From positions 2,046,001-2,110,000 of the forward strand of contig CBDAQG010000002.1 in NCBI GenBank assembly GCA_965198995.1: 64,000 nt of DNA. The letters are read 5' to 3'. This document shows, piece by piece, positions 23,573 through 31,644 of the stretch. Position 1 is the first letter of the stretch, and each line of letters begins with the position of its first letter. The stretch comes from CAXMMR01 sp965198995 (GTDB lineage Bacteria > Pseudomonadota > Alphaproteobacteria > Acetobacterales > Acetobacteraceae). The notes beneath the pieces were generated by a model. It was not told the origin of the DNA. It saw nothing but the letters and a program-made list of their open reading frames with translations, and ran no database searches. The position numbers and the translations under genes are program-made.

Positions 23573-24580
23573 ATGGCAATCCTAGGCATCGAGACCTCCT
23601 GCGACGAGACCGCCGCCGCCGTTCTGTCGCAGGACGGCGCGATCCTCGCCGAGGCGCTGCTGAGCCAGCAGGAGCACGCCGCGTTCGGCGGCGTCGTCCC
23701 CGAGATCGCCGCCCGCGCCCACCTCGCCCACCTGCCGCGCCTGGTCGCGCAGGTCCGCGCCCAGGCCGGCGTGCCGCTCACCGGCATCGCCGCGACCACC
23801 GGCCCGGGCCTGATCGGCGGCCTGATCGTCGGCAGCGGCTTCGCCCGCGGCCTGGCGCTCGCCACCGGCCTGCCCTTCGTCGCCGTGAACCACCTGGAGG
23901 CGCACGCCCTGACGGCGCGGCTGCCGGGCCTGACGAGCGGGCCGGTCACGTTTCCCTACCTGCTGCTGCTGGTCTCCGGCGGCCATTGCCAATGCGTGCT
24001 GGTGCAGGCGGTGGGGCAGTATCGGCGCCTGGGCGGCACGATCGACGACGCGGTGGGCGAGGCGTTCGACAAGGTGGCCAAGATGCTCGGCCTCGGCTGG
24101 CCGGGCGGCCCGGCGCTGGAACGGCTGGCGCGCTCGGGCGACCCCGGCCGGCACGCGCTGCCGCGGCCGCTGCTCGGCCGGCCGGGCTGCGACTTCAGCT
24201 TCTCCGGCCTGAAGACCGCGGTGGCACAGCTGATCGGCCCGCAGCCCGGCGCCCTCAGGATCCAGGCGGCAGCCGACATCGCGGCGTCGTTCCAGGCCGC
24301 CGTCGCCGCGGTGCTGGCCGACCGGGTGTCGCACGCCCTCGGGATGTGCGAGGTCAAAACCCTGGTCGTCGCCGGCGGCGTCGCGGCCAACGGGGCCGTG
24401 CGCGCCGCGCTGGCAGGCCTCGCCGCAGCCCGCGGCGTGCGGCTGGTAGCGCCGCCGGTGCGGCTCTGCGGCGACAACGCGGTGATGGTGGCCTGGGCCG
24501 GCATCGAACGCCTGCGCCTCGGCCTGGCCAGCGACCTCACCGCCGCCCCCCGGCCGCGCTGGCCGCTCGACGCCCCATGA
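23573..24580 (+). CDS. tsaD: tRNA N6-adenosine threonylcarbamoyltransferase
   Basis: Transfers threonylcarbamoyl to A37 of ANN-decoding tRNAs with TsaB/TsaE. 335 residues with GIETSCDETA at the start, the metal-binding HLEAH (His107, His111), LLLVSGGHCQ, GGTIDDAVGEAFDK, FSFSGLKTA and GGVAANGAVR near the end; all ligands look intact. The start ATG follows a family A end directly, so its promoter must lie in or beyond the repeat. It is followed 13 bases later by rlmJ. Confidence 0.96.
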   Translation: MAILGIETSCDETAAAVLSQDGAILAEALLSQQEHAAFGGVVPEIAARAHLAHLPRLVAQVRAQAGVPLTGIAATTGPGLIGGLIVGSGFARGLALATGLPFVAVNHLEAHALTARLPGLTSGPVTFPYLLLLVSGGHCQCVLVQAVGQYRRLGGTIDDAVGEAFDKVAKMLGLGWPGGPALERLARSGDPGRHALPRPLLGRPGCDFSFSGLKTAVAQLIGPQPGALRIQAAADIAASFQAAVAAVLADRVSHALGMCEVKTLVVAGGVAANGAVRAALAGLAAARGVRLVAPPVRLCGDNAVMVAWAGIERLRLGLASDLTAAPRPRWPLDAP

Positions 24581-24593
24581 ACGTCGACGCCCC

Positions 24594-25406
24594 ATGAACT
24601 ACCGCCACGCCTATCACGCCGGCAACGCCGCCGACTGCCTGAAGCACGCGCTGCTGCACTGGTTGGTGCTGGCGATGGCGCGCAAGCCGACGCCCTTCCT
24701 GGTGCTGGACACGCATGCCGGCGCCGGCCGCACCAACCTTGCGAGCCCCGAGGCGACGCGCACCGGGGAAGCCGCCGGCGGCATCCTGCGCCTGCTCGAC
24801 GACCCGCCGGCGGCGCTCGCCGCCTATGTCGGGACGGTGCAGGCGCTCGGCTTGTATCCCGGCTCGCCGGCGCTGGTCCGCGCGCTGCTGCGCCCAGCCG
24901 ACCGCCTGATCGCCACCGAGCTGCACGAGGCCGAGCACGCCGCACTCCGCCGCCTGTTCGCCGCCGACCGGCAGGTCTGGGTCCACCGGCGCGACGGCTA
25001 TGCTTCGCTCGCCGCCTTCCTGCCGCCACCGGAGCGTCGCGGCCTGATCCTGCTCGACCCGCCCTATGAGCAGCCTGACGAGCTCGCCACCCTGGCCGCC
25101 GCCCTGCGCACCGGCCACAGCCGCTTCCGCAACGGCGTCTTCGCCGCCTGGTACCCGATCAAGGGCCGCGCTCCCATCCGCGCCTTCGAGGCCCTGCTCG
25201 CCGGCCTGCCCGACGTGGTCGCAGCCGAGCTGCTGCTGCGCGAGCCGACCGACCCGGCGCGGCTGAACGGCAGCGGCCTGCTGGTGATCAACCCACCCTA
25301 CGGTTTCGAGGCCGCGGCCTCGGCGATCCTGGCGGCGCTGCTGAGCCGACTTGGCGAGGACGAACGCGGAGCGGGCATCGAGCTGCGGCGACTAGCCGGT
25401 GAGTAA
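24594..25406 (+). CDS. rlmJ: 23S rRNA (adenine2030-N6)-methyltransferase
   Basis: Methylates A2030 in 23S rRNA. 270 residues beginning MNYRHAYHAGNAADCLKH, the RlmJ signature start. VLDTHAGAG is motif I and LDPPYEQ (154-160) is the N6-adenine methyltransferase motif IV. KGRAPIRAFEALLAG and LLVINPPYGFE occur later. The short distance from tsaD suggests co-transcription. The stop TAA is followed at once by a family A element. Confidence 0.94.
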   Translation: MNYRHAYHAGNAADCLKHALLHWLVLAMARKPTPFLVLDTHAGAGRTNLASPEATRTGEAAGGILRLLDDPPAALAAYVGTVQALGLYPGSPALVRALLRPADRLIATELHEAEHAALRRLFAADRQVWVHRRDGYASLAAFLPPPERRGLILLDPPYEQPDELATLAAALRTGHSRFRNGVFAAWYPIKGRAPIRAFEALLAGLPDVVAAELLLREPTDPARLNGSGLLVINPPYGFEAAASAILAALLSRLGEDERGAGIELRRLAGE

Positions 25407-25598
25407 GGAAGGCCAGGAGCTCTGCTCCTGGACCTCGCTGGGGCCTGAGGCCCCAGACCCCGGTCTGTTTGTCTTGCTTGGCGAAGCCGCTCATCCTCTA
25501 AGCATCTGCATTCATCTCCTAATGAGAAATAAATAACTGATGGATTTTAAAGGCTCCGCCTTTAATGGGGTCCAGGGGCAAAGCCCCTGGCCTTCCTT
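25405..25598 (+). repeat. Family A element, full-length prototype
   Basis: Cleanest full copy. Left end CCAGGAGC-TCT-GCTCCTGG, CTGGGGCC-TGA-GGCCCCAG, then TTGCTTGGCGAAGCC (25475-25489), an AT-richer stretch, the ATGGATTTTAAAGGC segment (25540-25554), GCCTTT, and right end CCAGGGGC-AAA-GCCCCTGG-CCTTCCTT. The outermost 20-odd bases of the two ends are inverted repeats. The left stem shows paired change relative to CCAGGGC/GCCCTGG. Confidence 0.9.
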
Positions 25599-26673
25599 CC
25601 CTTCGCCCGTCGTCGCCATCACCGGCGCCTCCTCCGGCCTCGGCCGGGCGGCGGCGCGCCACTTCGCCGCCCAGGGCTGGCGAGTCGGCCTGATCGCCCG
25701 CGGCGCCGCCGTGCTCGCCGCAGCCGCCGCCGAGTGCCCCACCCGCACCGCCATCGAGTGCGTCGACGTGACCGACGCCGCCGCGCTCGCCGCCGCCGCA
25801 AGCCGCATCGAGGCGGCGCTCGGCCCGATCGCGGTCTGGATCAACTGCGCCGGCACCGGCGTCTTCGCCCCCTTCGAGCGGGTCAGCGACGCCGAGTTCC
25901 GCCGCGTCGTCGACGTCACCTTCCTCGGCACGGTGAACGGCACCCGCGCCGCCCTCGGCCTGATGCGCCCGCGCGGCGCCGGCCGCATCCTCAACGTCTG
26001 CTCAGGCACCGCCTATCGCGGCATCGGCCTGCTCTCCTCCTACGTCGCAGCCAAGGCAGCGGTGCGCGGCTTCACCCAGTCGGTGCGCGCCGAGCTCCGC
26101 TGCGAGCGCTGCCCGGTCAGCATCGGCGCCGCCTTTCCGCCGGCGATCAACACGCCGTTCTTCCAGCACGCCGCCAACCACATGGGCCGCCCGCCCCGCC
26201 CCGCCCCGCCGGTCTACCAGCCGGACGTGATCGCCCGCGGCCTCTACTTCGCCGCCCTCAGCCGGCGCGGCGAAATCCCGCTCGGCGGCATCACCGTGCT
26301 GTTCGAATGGGCCACCCGCCTCGCCCCCTGGCTCACCGATGCGGCGATCGCCCGCCTCGGCTACGACGGCCAGCTCGTCGACACCCGCGCCGAAACGGTG
26401 CCGACCGAGCTCACCCTGTTCGAGCCCGCCCAACGCGATTTCGGCGTCGAAGGCTCATTCGCCGCCGAGGCGCGCCACCGCAGCCTGCACCTCGCCTGGC
26501 TCAGCCGCCCCCATCTGCGCCCGCAACTGCGCCCCCAATTGGGCCCCCGCCTGCGCCCTCAACCAGCCGCGCCGTCGCCTCCCGCACCCGCCGCCGCAAC
26601 GCCGGATCCGTCGCGCGCGGGTTCGCCCTCGCCTCGGCACACGCCTTCCAGTAGCGCCCGCTCGGCGCCGTAA
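25540..26673 (+). CDS. Short-chain dehydrogenase/reductase; start codon within a family A repeat
   Basis: SDR oxidoreductase with the NAD(P) motif TGASSGLG (28-35), an NCAGTG-type strand, catalytic Ser region and YVAAK (Tyr168, Lys172). The only in-frame ATG/GTG/TTG before the fold is ATG 25540, inside the repeat, so the first ~20 residues (MDFKGSAFNGVQG...) are repeat-encoded and the native start seems lost. After about residue 320 the protein becomes a Pro/Arg-rich tail (PQLRPQLGPRLRPQ) that overlaps the convergent SDR gene from 26501. Substrate unknown; the C-terminal region resembles SDRs of unknown specificity. Confidence 0.78.
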   Translation: MDFKGSAFNGVQGQSPWPSFPSPVVAITGASSGLGRAAARHFAAQGWRVGLIARGAAVLAAAAAECPTRTAIECVDVTDAAALAAAASRIEAALGPIAVWINCAGTGVFAPFERVSDAEFRRVVDVTFLGTVNGTRAALGLMRPRGAGRILNVCSGTAYRGIGLLSSYVAAKAAVRGFTQSVRAELRCERCPVSIGAAFPPAINTPFFQHAANHMGRPPRPAPPVYQPDVIARGLYFAALSRRGEIPLGGITVLFEWATRLAPWLTDAAIARLGYDGQLVDTRAETVPTELTLFEPAQRDFGVEGSFAAEARHRSLHLAWLSRPHLRPQLRPQLGPRLRPQPAAPSPPAPAAATPDPSRAGSPSPRHTPSSSARSAP

Positions 26674-27355
26674 CCCCCAGCCGCGCCACGTGCAGCGGCG
26701 TCGCCGCACCCCGTTCCGGACTGCGCCCAAACCGGCCGATCACCGACCAGGCAAGCCCGACCACACCCGGCTTGGCCACCAGCCCCGTCCGCACCAGCCC
26801 CGGATGCACGACGTTCGCCACCCCCGGCAGCCGCTCCGCCCAGTCGAACGTCGCCATCATCACCGCCAGCTTGGAGCGCGCATAGGCGCCCTGGATGCTC
26901 CAGCCCCGACCCATCTCCAGGTCATCCGGATCAATCCGCGCCCGGTCGGAGGTCGACGAGCCGACGGTGACGATCGCACCCGCCGCCAAGGCCGGCGCCA
27001 GCGTCCGCACCAGCACCACCGGCGACAGATGGTTCACCGCCAGCACCCGCTCATGCCCCTCCGCCGTCACGGTCCGCCGCGTGTCAACCAGGCCGGCATT
27101 CAGCACCAGCAAGTCCACCACCCCGCAGCGCTCAGCCACCGCCCGCCCGACGCGCCCCGTCTGCTCCAGCAGCGACAGGTCAGCCGTCTCCACCAGCAAC
27201 ACCGCACCCGGCACACGACCGGCAATCCAACCGCGGCACGCCTCGAGCCGCGCCGGATCACGCCCGATCAGCACCACCCGGTAGCCGTCCTGCGCCAAGC
27301 CCAAGGCGATGAACCGGCCGATGCCGCCGGTTGCGCCGGTGACGACGGCGGTCAG
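26501..27355 (-). CDS. Short-chain dehydrogenase/reductase, no standard start codon
   Basis: SDR with TGATGGIG at the N-terminus, a VVDLLVLNAGLVDTRR strand, a VTVGSSTSDRA serine region and catalytic YARSK. The order of motifs and RSPERGAATPLHVA resemble retinol-dehydrogenase-like SDRs. The fold begins directly at the end of a family A repeat. The codon at the expected start is CTG (27355), and the nearest standard candidate in frame is TTG 27424, deep in the repeat. The 3' end overlaps the convergent SDR by up to 173 bases. Substrate unknown. Confidence 0.75.
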   Translation of the reverse strand: MTAVVTGATGGIGRFIALGLAQDGYRVVLIGRDPARLEACRGWIAGRVPGAVLLVETADLSLLEQTGRVGRAVAERCGVVDLLVLNAGLVDTRRTVTAEGHERVLAVNHLSPVVLVRTLAPALAAGAIVTVGSSTSDRARIDPDDLEMGRGWSIQGAYARSKLAVMMATFDWAERLPGVANVVHPGLVRTGLVAKPGVVGLAWSVIGRFGRSPERGAATPLHVARLGVTAPSGRYWKACAEARANPRATDPALRRRVREATARLVEGAGGGPIGGAVAGADGGG

Positions 27356-27512
27356 GCAAGGCCAGGGCTCTGCCCTGGACCCGCTGGGGGCGGCGCCCCC
27401 AGACCCGCATCCGCTTAGGGCCAAATTCAGCGCTTCCTTGCTTGGCGAAGCCAGAATGGATTTTAAAGGCTCCGCCTTTAATCGGGTCCAGGGCAGACAG
27501 CTCTGGCCTTCC
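27355..27512 (+). repeat. Family A element, short full copy
   Basis: Left end AAGGCCAGGGC-TCT-GCCCTGG, GGGGGC-GGCGCCCCC, GCATCCGCTTAGG, TTGCTTGGCGAAGCCA fused directly to the ATGGATTTTAAAGGC segment, then a right end with a diverged stem (CCAGGGCAGACAGCTCTGG). The internal spacer is reduced to a few bases, the shortest full copy here. Confidence 0.88.
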
Positions 27513-27553
27513 TGAACCTTGCCTTTTACCCCCCCGTGCCCCAAGCAGCCGCC

Positions 27554-29098
27554 ATGCTCAAGGGCCTGCTCACCGTCGGCGGCTGGACGATGGCCAGCCG
27601 CGTCCTCGGCTTCGCGCGTGACATGCTGATCGCCGCCCTGCTCGGCGCCGGCCCGGCGGCCGACGCGTTCTTCATGGCCAATCGCCTGCCCAACCTGTTC
27701 CGCCGGCTGTTCGGCGAGGGCGCCTTCAACGCCGCCTTCATCCCCGTCTTCTCCGGCCTGCTCACCCGCGAGGGCCCCGCCACCGCCCGCCGCTTCGCCG
27801 AGGAGGCGATCGCCGCGCTGGCTTTCTGGCTGATGGGCCTCACCGTGCTCGGCGAGGTCTTCATGCCCCAGCTCATGGGCCTGCTCGCCTACGGCTTCAC
27901 CAACGACCCGCCCAAATTCGCGCTCGCGGTCGAGCTCGGCCGCATCACCTTCCCGTATTTGTTCCTGATCTGCCTGGCCGCCCTGCTCTCCGGCGTGCTG
28001 AACGGGCTCGACCGCTTCGCCGCCGCCGCCGCCGCGCCCCTGCTCTACAACGTGTTCTCGATCGCCGCGATGCTGCTGCTCGCCCCCTACGTGCCGACCG
28101 AGGGCCACGCGCTCGCCTGGGGCGTCTCCACCTCCGGCATCGCCCAGCTCGCTTTGCTCTACTGGGCGGTCAAGCGCGCCGGGATGACGCTGCACATCCC
28201 TCGCCCGCGCATGACGCCGCAGATGCGCCTGCTGCTGCGCCGCATGGCGCCCGGCCTCGTCGGCGCCGGCATCACCCAGATCAGCCTCGCCGTCGACGCC
28301 TTCGTCGCCTCGCTGCTGCCGCCCGGCTCCGTCTCGCTGCTCTACTATGCCGACCGGGTGAACCAGCTGCCGCTCGGCGTCCTCGGCACCGCCATGGGCA
28401 CCGCGCTGCTGCCGCTGCTCTCCCGCCAGGTCGGCGCCGGCGACATGGTCCGCGCCCGCGAGACCCAGAACCGCGCCATCGAATACGCCCTGGTGCTGAC
28501 CGTGCCGGCCGCCCTCGCGCTGGCGGTGATCGCCACCCCGATCATGCAGGTGCTGTTCGCCCGCGGCGCCTTTTCGGTTCATGACGCGACGCTGAGCGCG
28601 CAGTCGCTCTCCGCCTACGCGCTGGGCCTGCCCGCCTTCGTGCTGGTCAAGGTGCTCGCCCCCGGCTTCTTCGCCCGCGGCGACATGGCGACGCCCATCC
28701 GCATCGGCGTCGGCGTCCTGATCCTGAACCTGGCGCTGAACTTCGCCTTCCTGGCGCCGCTCAAGCATGTCGGCCCGCCGCTCGCCACCACCATCTCCTC
28801 CTGCTGCAACGTCGCCGCCCTGACGGTCCTGCTCCGCCGCGCCGGCTATCTCGCCCCGGACCGCCGCCTCTTCACCCGCATGGCCCGCATCGCGCTCGCC
28901 GCCGCCACCATGGCCATCCTGCTCGCCGCGAGCCAACACCCGGTCCTGCAAGCCACGCACAGGCTCCGCTTCGGCGGCCTGATCGGCTTGTCCGCCCTGA
29001 TCGCCGGCGGCATCGCGACCTACGGCACGCTGGCGCAGATGATGGGACTGGTGGACGTCAGGCTCGTCACCAGTAAGCTCAGGAAGCGGCTAGCCTAA
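27554..29098 (+). CDS. murJ: Lipid II flippase MurJ
   Basis: Flips lipid II across the inner membrane for peptidoglycan synthesis (MOP superfamily). About 514 residues and 14 hydrophobic helices. The start MLKGLLTVGGWTMASRVLGFARD and FFMANRLPNLFRRLFGEGAF are strongly characteristic, including the conserved Arg pair. QISLAVDAFVAS and LYYADRVNQLPLGVLG follow. ATG 27554 is preferred over GTG 27536. The gene stands alone between two family A elements. Confidence 0.95.
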   Translation: MLKGLLTVGGWTMASRVLGFARDMLIAALLGAGPAADAFFMANRLPNLFRRLFGEGAFNAAFIPVFSGLLTREGPATARRFAEEAIAALAFWLMGLTVLGEVFMPQLMGLLAYGFTNDPPKFALAVELGRITFPYLFLICLAALLSGVLNGLDRFAAAAAAPLLYNVFSIAAMLLLAPYVPTEGHALAWGVSTSGIAQLALLYWAVKRAGMTLHIPRPRMTPQMRLLLRRMAPGLVGAGITQISLAVDAFVASLLPPGSVSLLYYADRVNQLPLGVLGTAMGTALLPLLSRQVGAGDMVRARETQNRAIEYALVLTVPAALALAVIATPIMQVLFARGAFSVHDATLSAQSLSAYALGLPAFVLVKVLAPGFFARGDMATPIRIGVGVLILNLALNFAFLAPLKHVGPPLATTISSCCNVAALTVLLRRAGYLAPDRRLFTRMARIALAAATMAILLAASQHPVLQATHRLRFGGLIGLSALIAGGIATYGTLAQMMGLVDVRLVTSKLRKRLA

Positions 29099-29100
29099 TC

Positions 29101-29330
29101 AAGGCGAGGGCGCTGCCCTCGACCCGTCACGCGCTAGCGTGCAGTCGCACGACGGGGCGGCGCCCCCAGACCCGCATCCGTTTGAAGTCTTCCCCTCCGC
29201 CCTTCTGGCTAGGCGAAGCCAGTCAATCCTGCGTGCCGCGACCACGACCTCGCCATACGGCACCGATAAGGATGGATTTTAAAGGCTCCGCCTTTAATCG
29301 GGTCCAGGGCAGACAGCCCTGGCCTTCCTT
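29101..29330 (+). repeat. Family A element, full-length
   Basis: Left end CGAGGGC-GCT-GCCCTCG (paired change from the usual stem), the GTCACGCGCTAGCGTGC inserted palindrome, GGGGC-GGCGCCCC, CTGGCTAGGCGAAGCCAG, a ~50-base spacer, ATGGATTTTAAAGGC...GCCTTTAATC, and a right end CCAGGGC-AGACA-GCCCTGG-CCTTCC. It fills the murJ/trpS junction. Confidence 0.87.
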
Positions 29331-29363
29331 GCCTTCACCCGCTTTCCCGCCAATGAATGCCCC

Positions 29364-30356
29364 ATGCAGCGCGTCCTCTCCGGCATCCAGCCCTCCGGCA
29401 TCCTCACCCTCGGCAACTATCTCGGCGCCATCCGCAACTGGGTGGCGCTACAGCAGGACCATGACTGCCTGTTCTGCATGGTCGACCTGCACGCCATCAC
29501 CACCTTCCAGGACCCGGCCGCGCTGCGTGCGCAAACACGTGAGAACGCCGCCACCGTCATCGCCTGCGGCATCGACCCGGCCGCCCACATCCTGTTCGTG
29601 CAATCCGCCGTCGCCGCCCACGCCCGCCTTGCCTGGATCTTCAACTGCGTCGCCCGCCTCGGCTGGCTCAACCGCATGACCCAGTTCAAGGACAAAGCCG
29701 GCAAGGATCGCGAGGCCTCCTCCGCCGGCCTCTACGTCTATCCGAACCTGATGGCCGCCGACATCCACGCCTACCACGCGACGCGCGTGCCGGTCGGCGA
29801 CGACCAGCGCCAGCACCTCGAGCTTGCCAACGACATCGCGGAAAAATTCAACCACGATTACGGCGTCGATTTCTTCCCGCGCATCGAGCCGGTCATCCTC
29901 GGCCCCGGCGCCCGAATCATGAGTCTCCGTGACGGCACCAAGAAGATGTCGAAATCCGACCCCTCCGACCAAAGCCGCATCAACCTCTCCGACGACGCCG
30001 ACACCATCGCCCAGAAAATCCGCCGCGCCCGCACCGACCCCGAGCCGCTGCCCTCGGAGCCCGCCGGTCTCGAGGCCCGCGCCGAGGCGCGCAACCTGGT
30101 CGGCATCTACGCGGCGCTGACCCACGCCAGCATCGAGGCGGTGCTCGCCGAGCACGGCGGCACCGGCTTCGCCCGCTTCAAGGACGTGCTGGCCGCCGCC
30201 CTCATCGAGGTGATCGCGCCGATCGCAAACGAGACGCGCCGGCTGCTCGACGATCGGGCTCATCTGGATAGTTTATTGGCTGCCGGCGCGGTGCGCGCGG
30301 CCGCAATCGCCGATCCGATCGTTGGTGAGGCAGAACGGCTGGTCGGCCTAGGCTAA
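29364..30356 (+). CDS. trpS: Tryptophanyl-tRNA synthetase
   Basis: Charges tRNA-Trp in the cytoplasm. 330 residues, the normal bacterial size. The class I signatures are SGILTLGNYLGA (the HIGH-equivalent) and KKMSKSDPS (about 193-201). GDDQRQHLELAND, which contacts the substrate and adenylate, is also present. ATG 29364 gives the standard N-terminus MQRVLSGIQPSG. The stop TAA is the first triplet of a family A end. Confidence 0.96.
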   Translation: MQRVLSGIQPSGILTLGNYLGAIRNWVALQQDHDCLFCMVDLHAITTFQDPAALRAQTRENAATVIACGIDPAAHILFVQSAVAAHARLAWIFNCVARLGWLNRMTQFKDKAGKDREASSAGLYVYPNLMAADIHAYHATRVPVGDDQRQHLELANDIAEKFNHDYGVDFFPRIEPVILGPGARIMSLRDGTKKMSKSDPSDQSRINLSDDADTIAQKIRRARTDPEPLPSEPAGLEARAEARNLVGIYAALTHASIEAVLAEHGGTGFARFKDVLAAALIEVIAPIANETRRLLDDRAHLDSLLAAGAVRAAAIADPIVGEAERLVGLG

Positions 30357-30416
30357 GTGACGGGGGTCTGGGGCCTCAGGCCCCAGCGGAGTCCAGAGGC
30401 AGAGCCTCTGGCCTAC
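30354..30416 (-). repeat. Family A end, inverted partner of 31580-31644
   Basis: TAAGTGACGGGGGTCTGGGGCC-TCA-GGCCCC (read in two parts), then CCAGAGGC-AGA-GCCTCTGG. Nearly identical to the reverse complement of 31580-31644, including the GTGACGGGGG flank. The first triplet is the trpS stop. Confidence 0.86.
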
Positions 30417-30417
30417 C

Positions 30418-31569
30418 CTATTCGTGCTGCCGCACCGTCATCGTCTTCACCGCCAGCGCCAACCGGCGATGATCGCCGCCGCCGCTCACCGCCGCCGGCT
30501 CGGCGGCGTCCGGATGGCGCAGGCGCAGCAGGTTGAGCCCGTCCGCCCGCCATGTGCCGGCCGGCACGGTGAACCCCACCGTGCCCTCCTGACGCAGCTC
30601 GAACTCGCCGAGCGGCACCTCGTTGGCCAGCACCGCCAGGCGCTGCACTGCCAGCCGCTCGCCCCACACATGCGGCATCAGCGTCAGCGTCACCGCGCTC
30701 GCATGGTCCGGCGAGAACCGCGGCAGGCTCAGCGTGCTCTCGTCGTCAACCATCCAGCACATCTGCGCTTCGGGGTAGGACCAGCCGATGCCGAGCGCGA
30801 GCCCCGGACTACCCTCCTGCCCGAACTGAAAAATTCGGTCGGCCGCGCTCGTCGCAGCCATTGGCGGCGCCTCGTCCGTCTCGTCGCGCAGCCACCAGTA
30901 ATACGACGGCTCGCGCTGGCTCGGCACCTGCGTCGCGTAGTCGGCGTCGCGTGGGATCGGGTCCGCCGACTCGCCGTAGCGCTCGCCGATGAGCCCGCGC
31001 TCGATATGCGTCGGCGTGAACAGCGGCTCGTGCACGCGGTGGCGCATCCACGCATACGGCCTGGTCGCGAACGCGGCGAACGCGGTGATCTGGTCGGGCC
31101 CGACGAGCTGGATCGCGATCTCGGGAAATCGGTAACGCTCGCACCACGGAATGACCCAGCCGCTCCGATGCGCATCCACCAGCCGCCGCATCCGCCGCGA
31201 CACCAGGAACGCATCCGACTCCAGGTGCACGACCTTGTCGAAGCCATGCGCCTGCGCATACAGCGCACCGAAGGCGAACGAGCGATGCCAGCCCGGAAAG
31301 TCGAACAGCGTCGCCCGACCGAGCCGGAACTCATGGTGATACAGCACCACCGGCGCCTCGCTCCGCACCGCCGCCGGGCTCGGCGCGTCAAACTCGCGAA
31401 CGACCGCCACGTCGTCCCAAGCCGGCAACACCGGCGAGCCGTCATCGACGATCAGCAACTGGTCCCAGTGAATGCCCGGCCGCGATTGCGCATCGATCCA
31501 GGCGCGGTAACGGGAGTGCCAAACCGCTAGCGTGTCGGCATAGGCGGTGCAGTAAACGAGCGTGCGCAT
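30418..31569 (-). CDS. Glycosyltransferase-like protein with C-terminal beta-sandwich, hypothetical
   Basis: 383 residues. The N-terminal ~250 resemble a GT-A style nucleotide-sugar fold: VYCTAYADT at the first strand, QLLIVDDGSP, and VVHLESDAFLVSRRM with an Asp/Glu pair in the DxD position. Residues ~265-380 form a beta-rich domain with GIGWSYPE and RLAVQRLAVLANEVPLGEF, like carbohydrate-associated sandwich domains attached to polysaccharide enzymes. No exact family is claimed. Near-identical inverted family A ends lie on both sides, so the segment may have been inverted or moved as a unit. Confidence 0.6.
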   Translation of the reverse strand: MRTLVYCTAYADTLAVWHSRYRAWIDAQSRPGIHWDQLLIVDDGSPVLPAWDDVAVVREFDAPSPAAVRSEAPVVLYHHEFRLGRATLFDFPGWHRSFAFGALYAQAHGFDKVVHLESDAFLVSRRMRRLVDAHRSGWVIPWCERYRFPEIAIQLVGPDQITAFAAFATRPYAWMRHRVHEPLFTPTHIERGLIGERYGESADPIPRDADYATQVPSQREPSYYWWLRDETDEAPPMAATSAADRIFQFGQEGSPGLALGIGWSYPEAQMCWMVDDESTLSLPRFSPDHASAVTLTLMPHVWGERLAVQRLAVLANEVPLGEFELRQEGTVGFTVPAGTWRADGLNLLRLRHPDAAEPAAVSGGGDHRRLALAVKTMTVRQHE

Positions 31570-31579
31570 CTACGACAGC

Positions 31580-31644
31580 AGGAAGGCCAGAGGCTCTGCC
31601 TCTGGACTCCGCTGGGGCCTGAGGCCCCAGACCCCCGTCACTTA
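31580..31644 (+). repeat. Family A end, inverted partner of 30354-30416
   Basis: AAGGCCAGAGGC-TCT-GCCTCTGG and CTGGGGCC-TGA-GGCCCCAG, then CCCCCGTCACTTA. The terminal TTA is the stop codon of the VOC gene on the minus strand. The stem CCAGAGGC/GCCTCTGG is a paired variant. Confidence 0.86.

Noticed and set aside
27430..28960. Long minus-strand frame running through murJ into the second SDR
   Set aside because: The part opposite murJ is low-complexity Glu/Gly/Gln; only the SDR portion below about 27355 shows conserved motifs.
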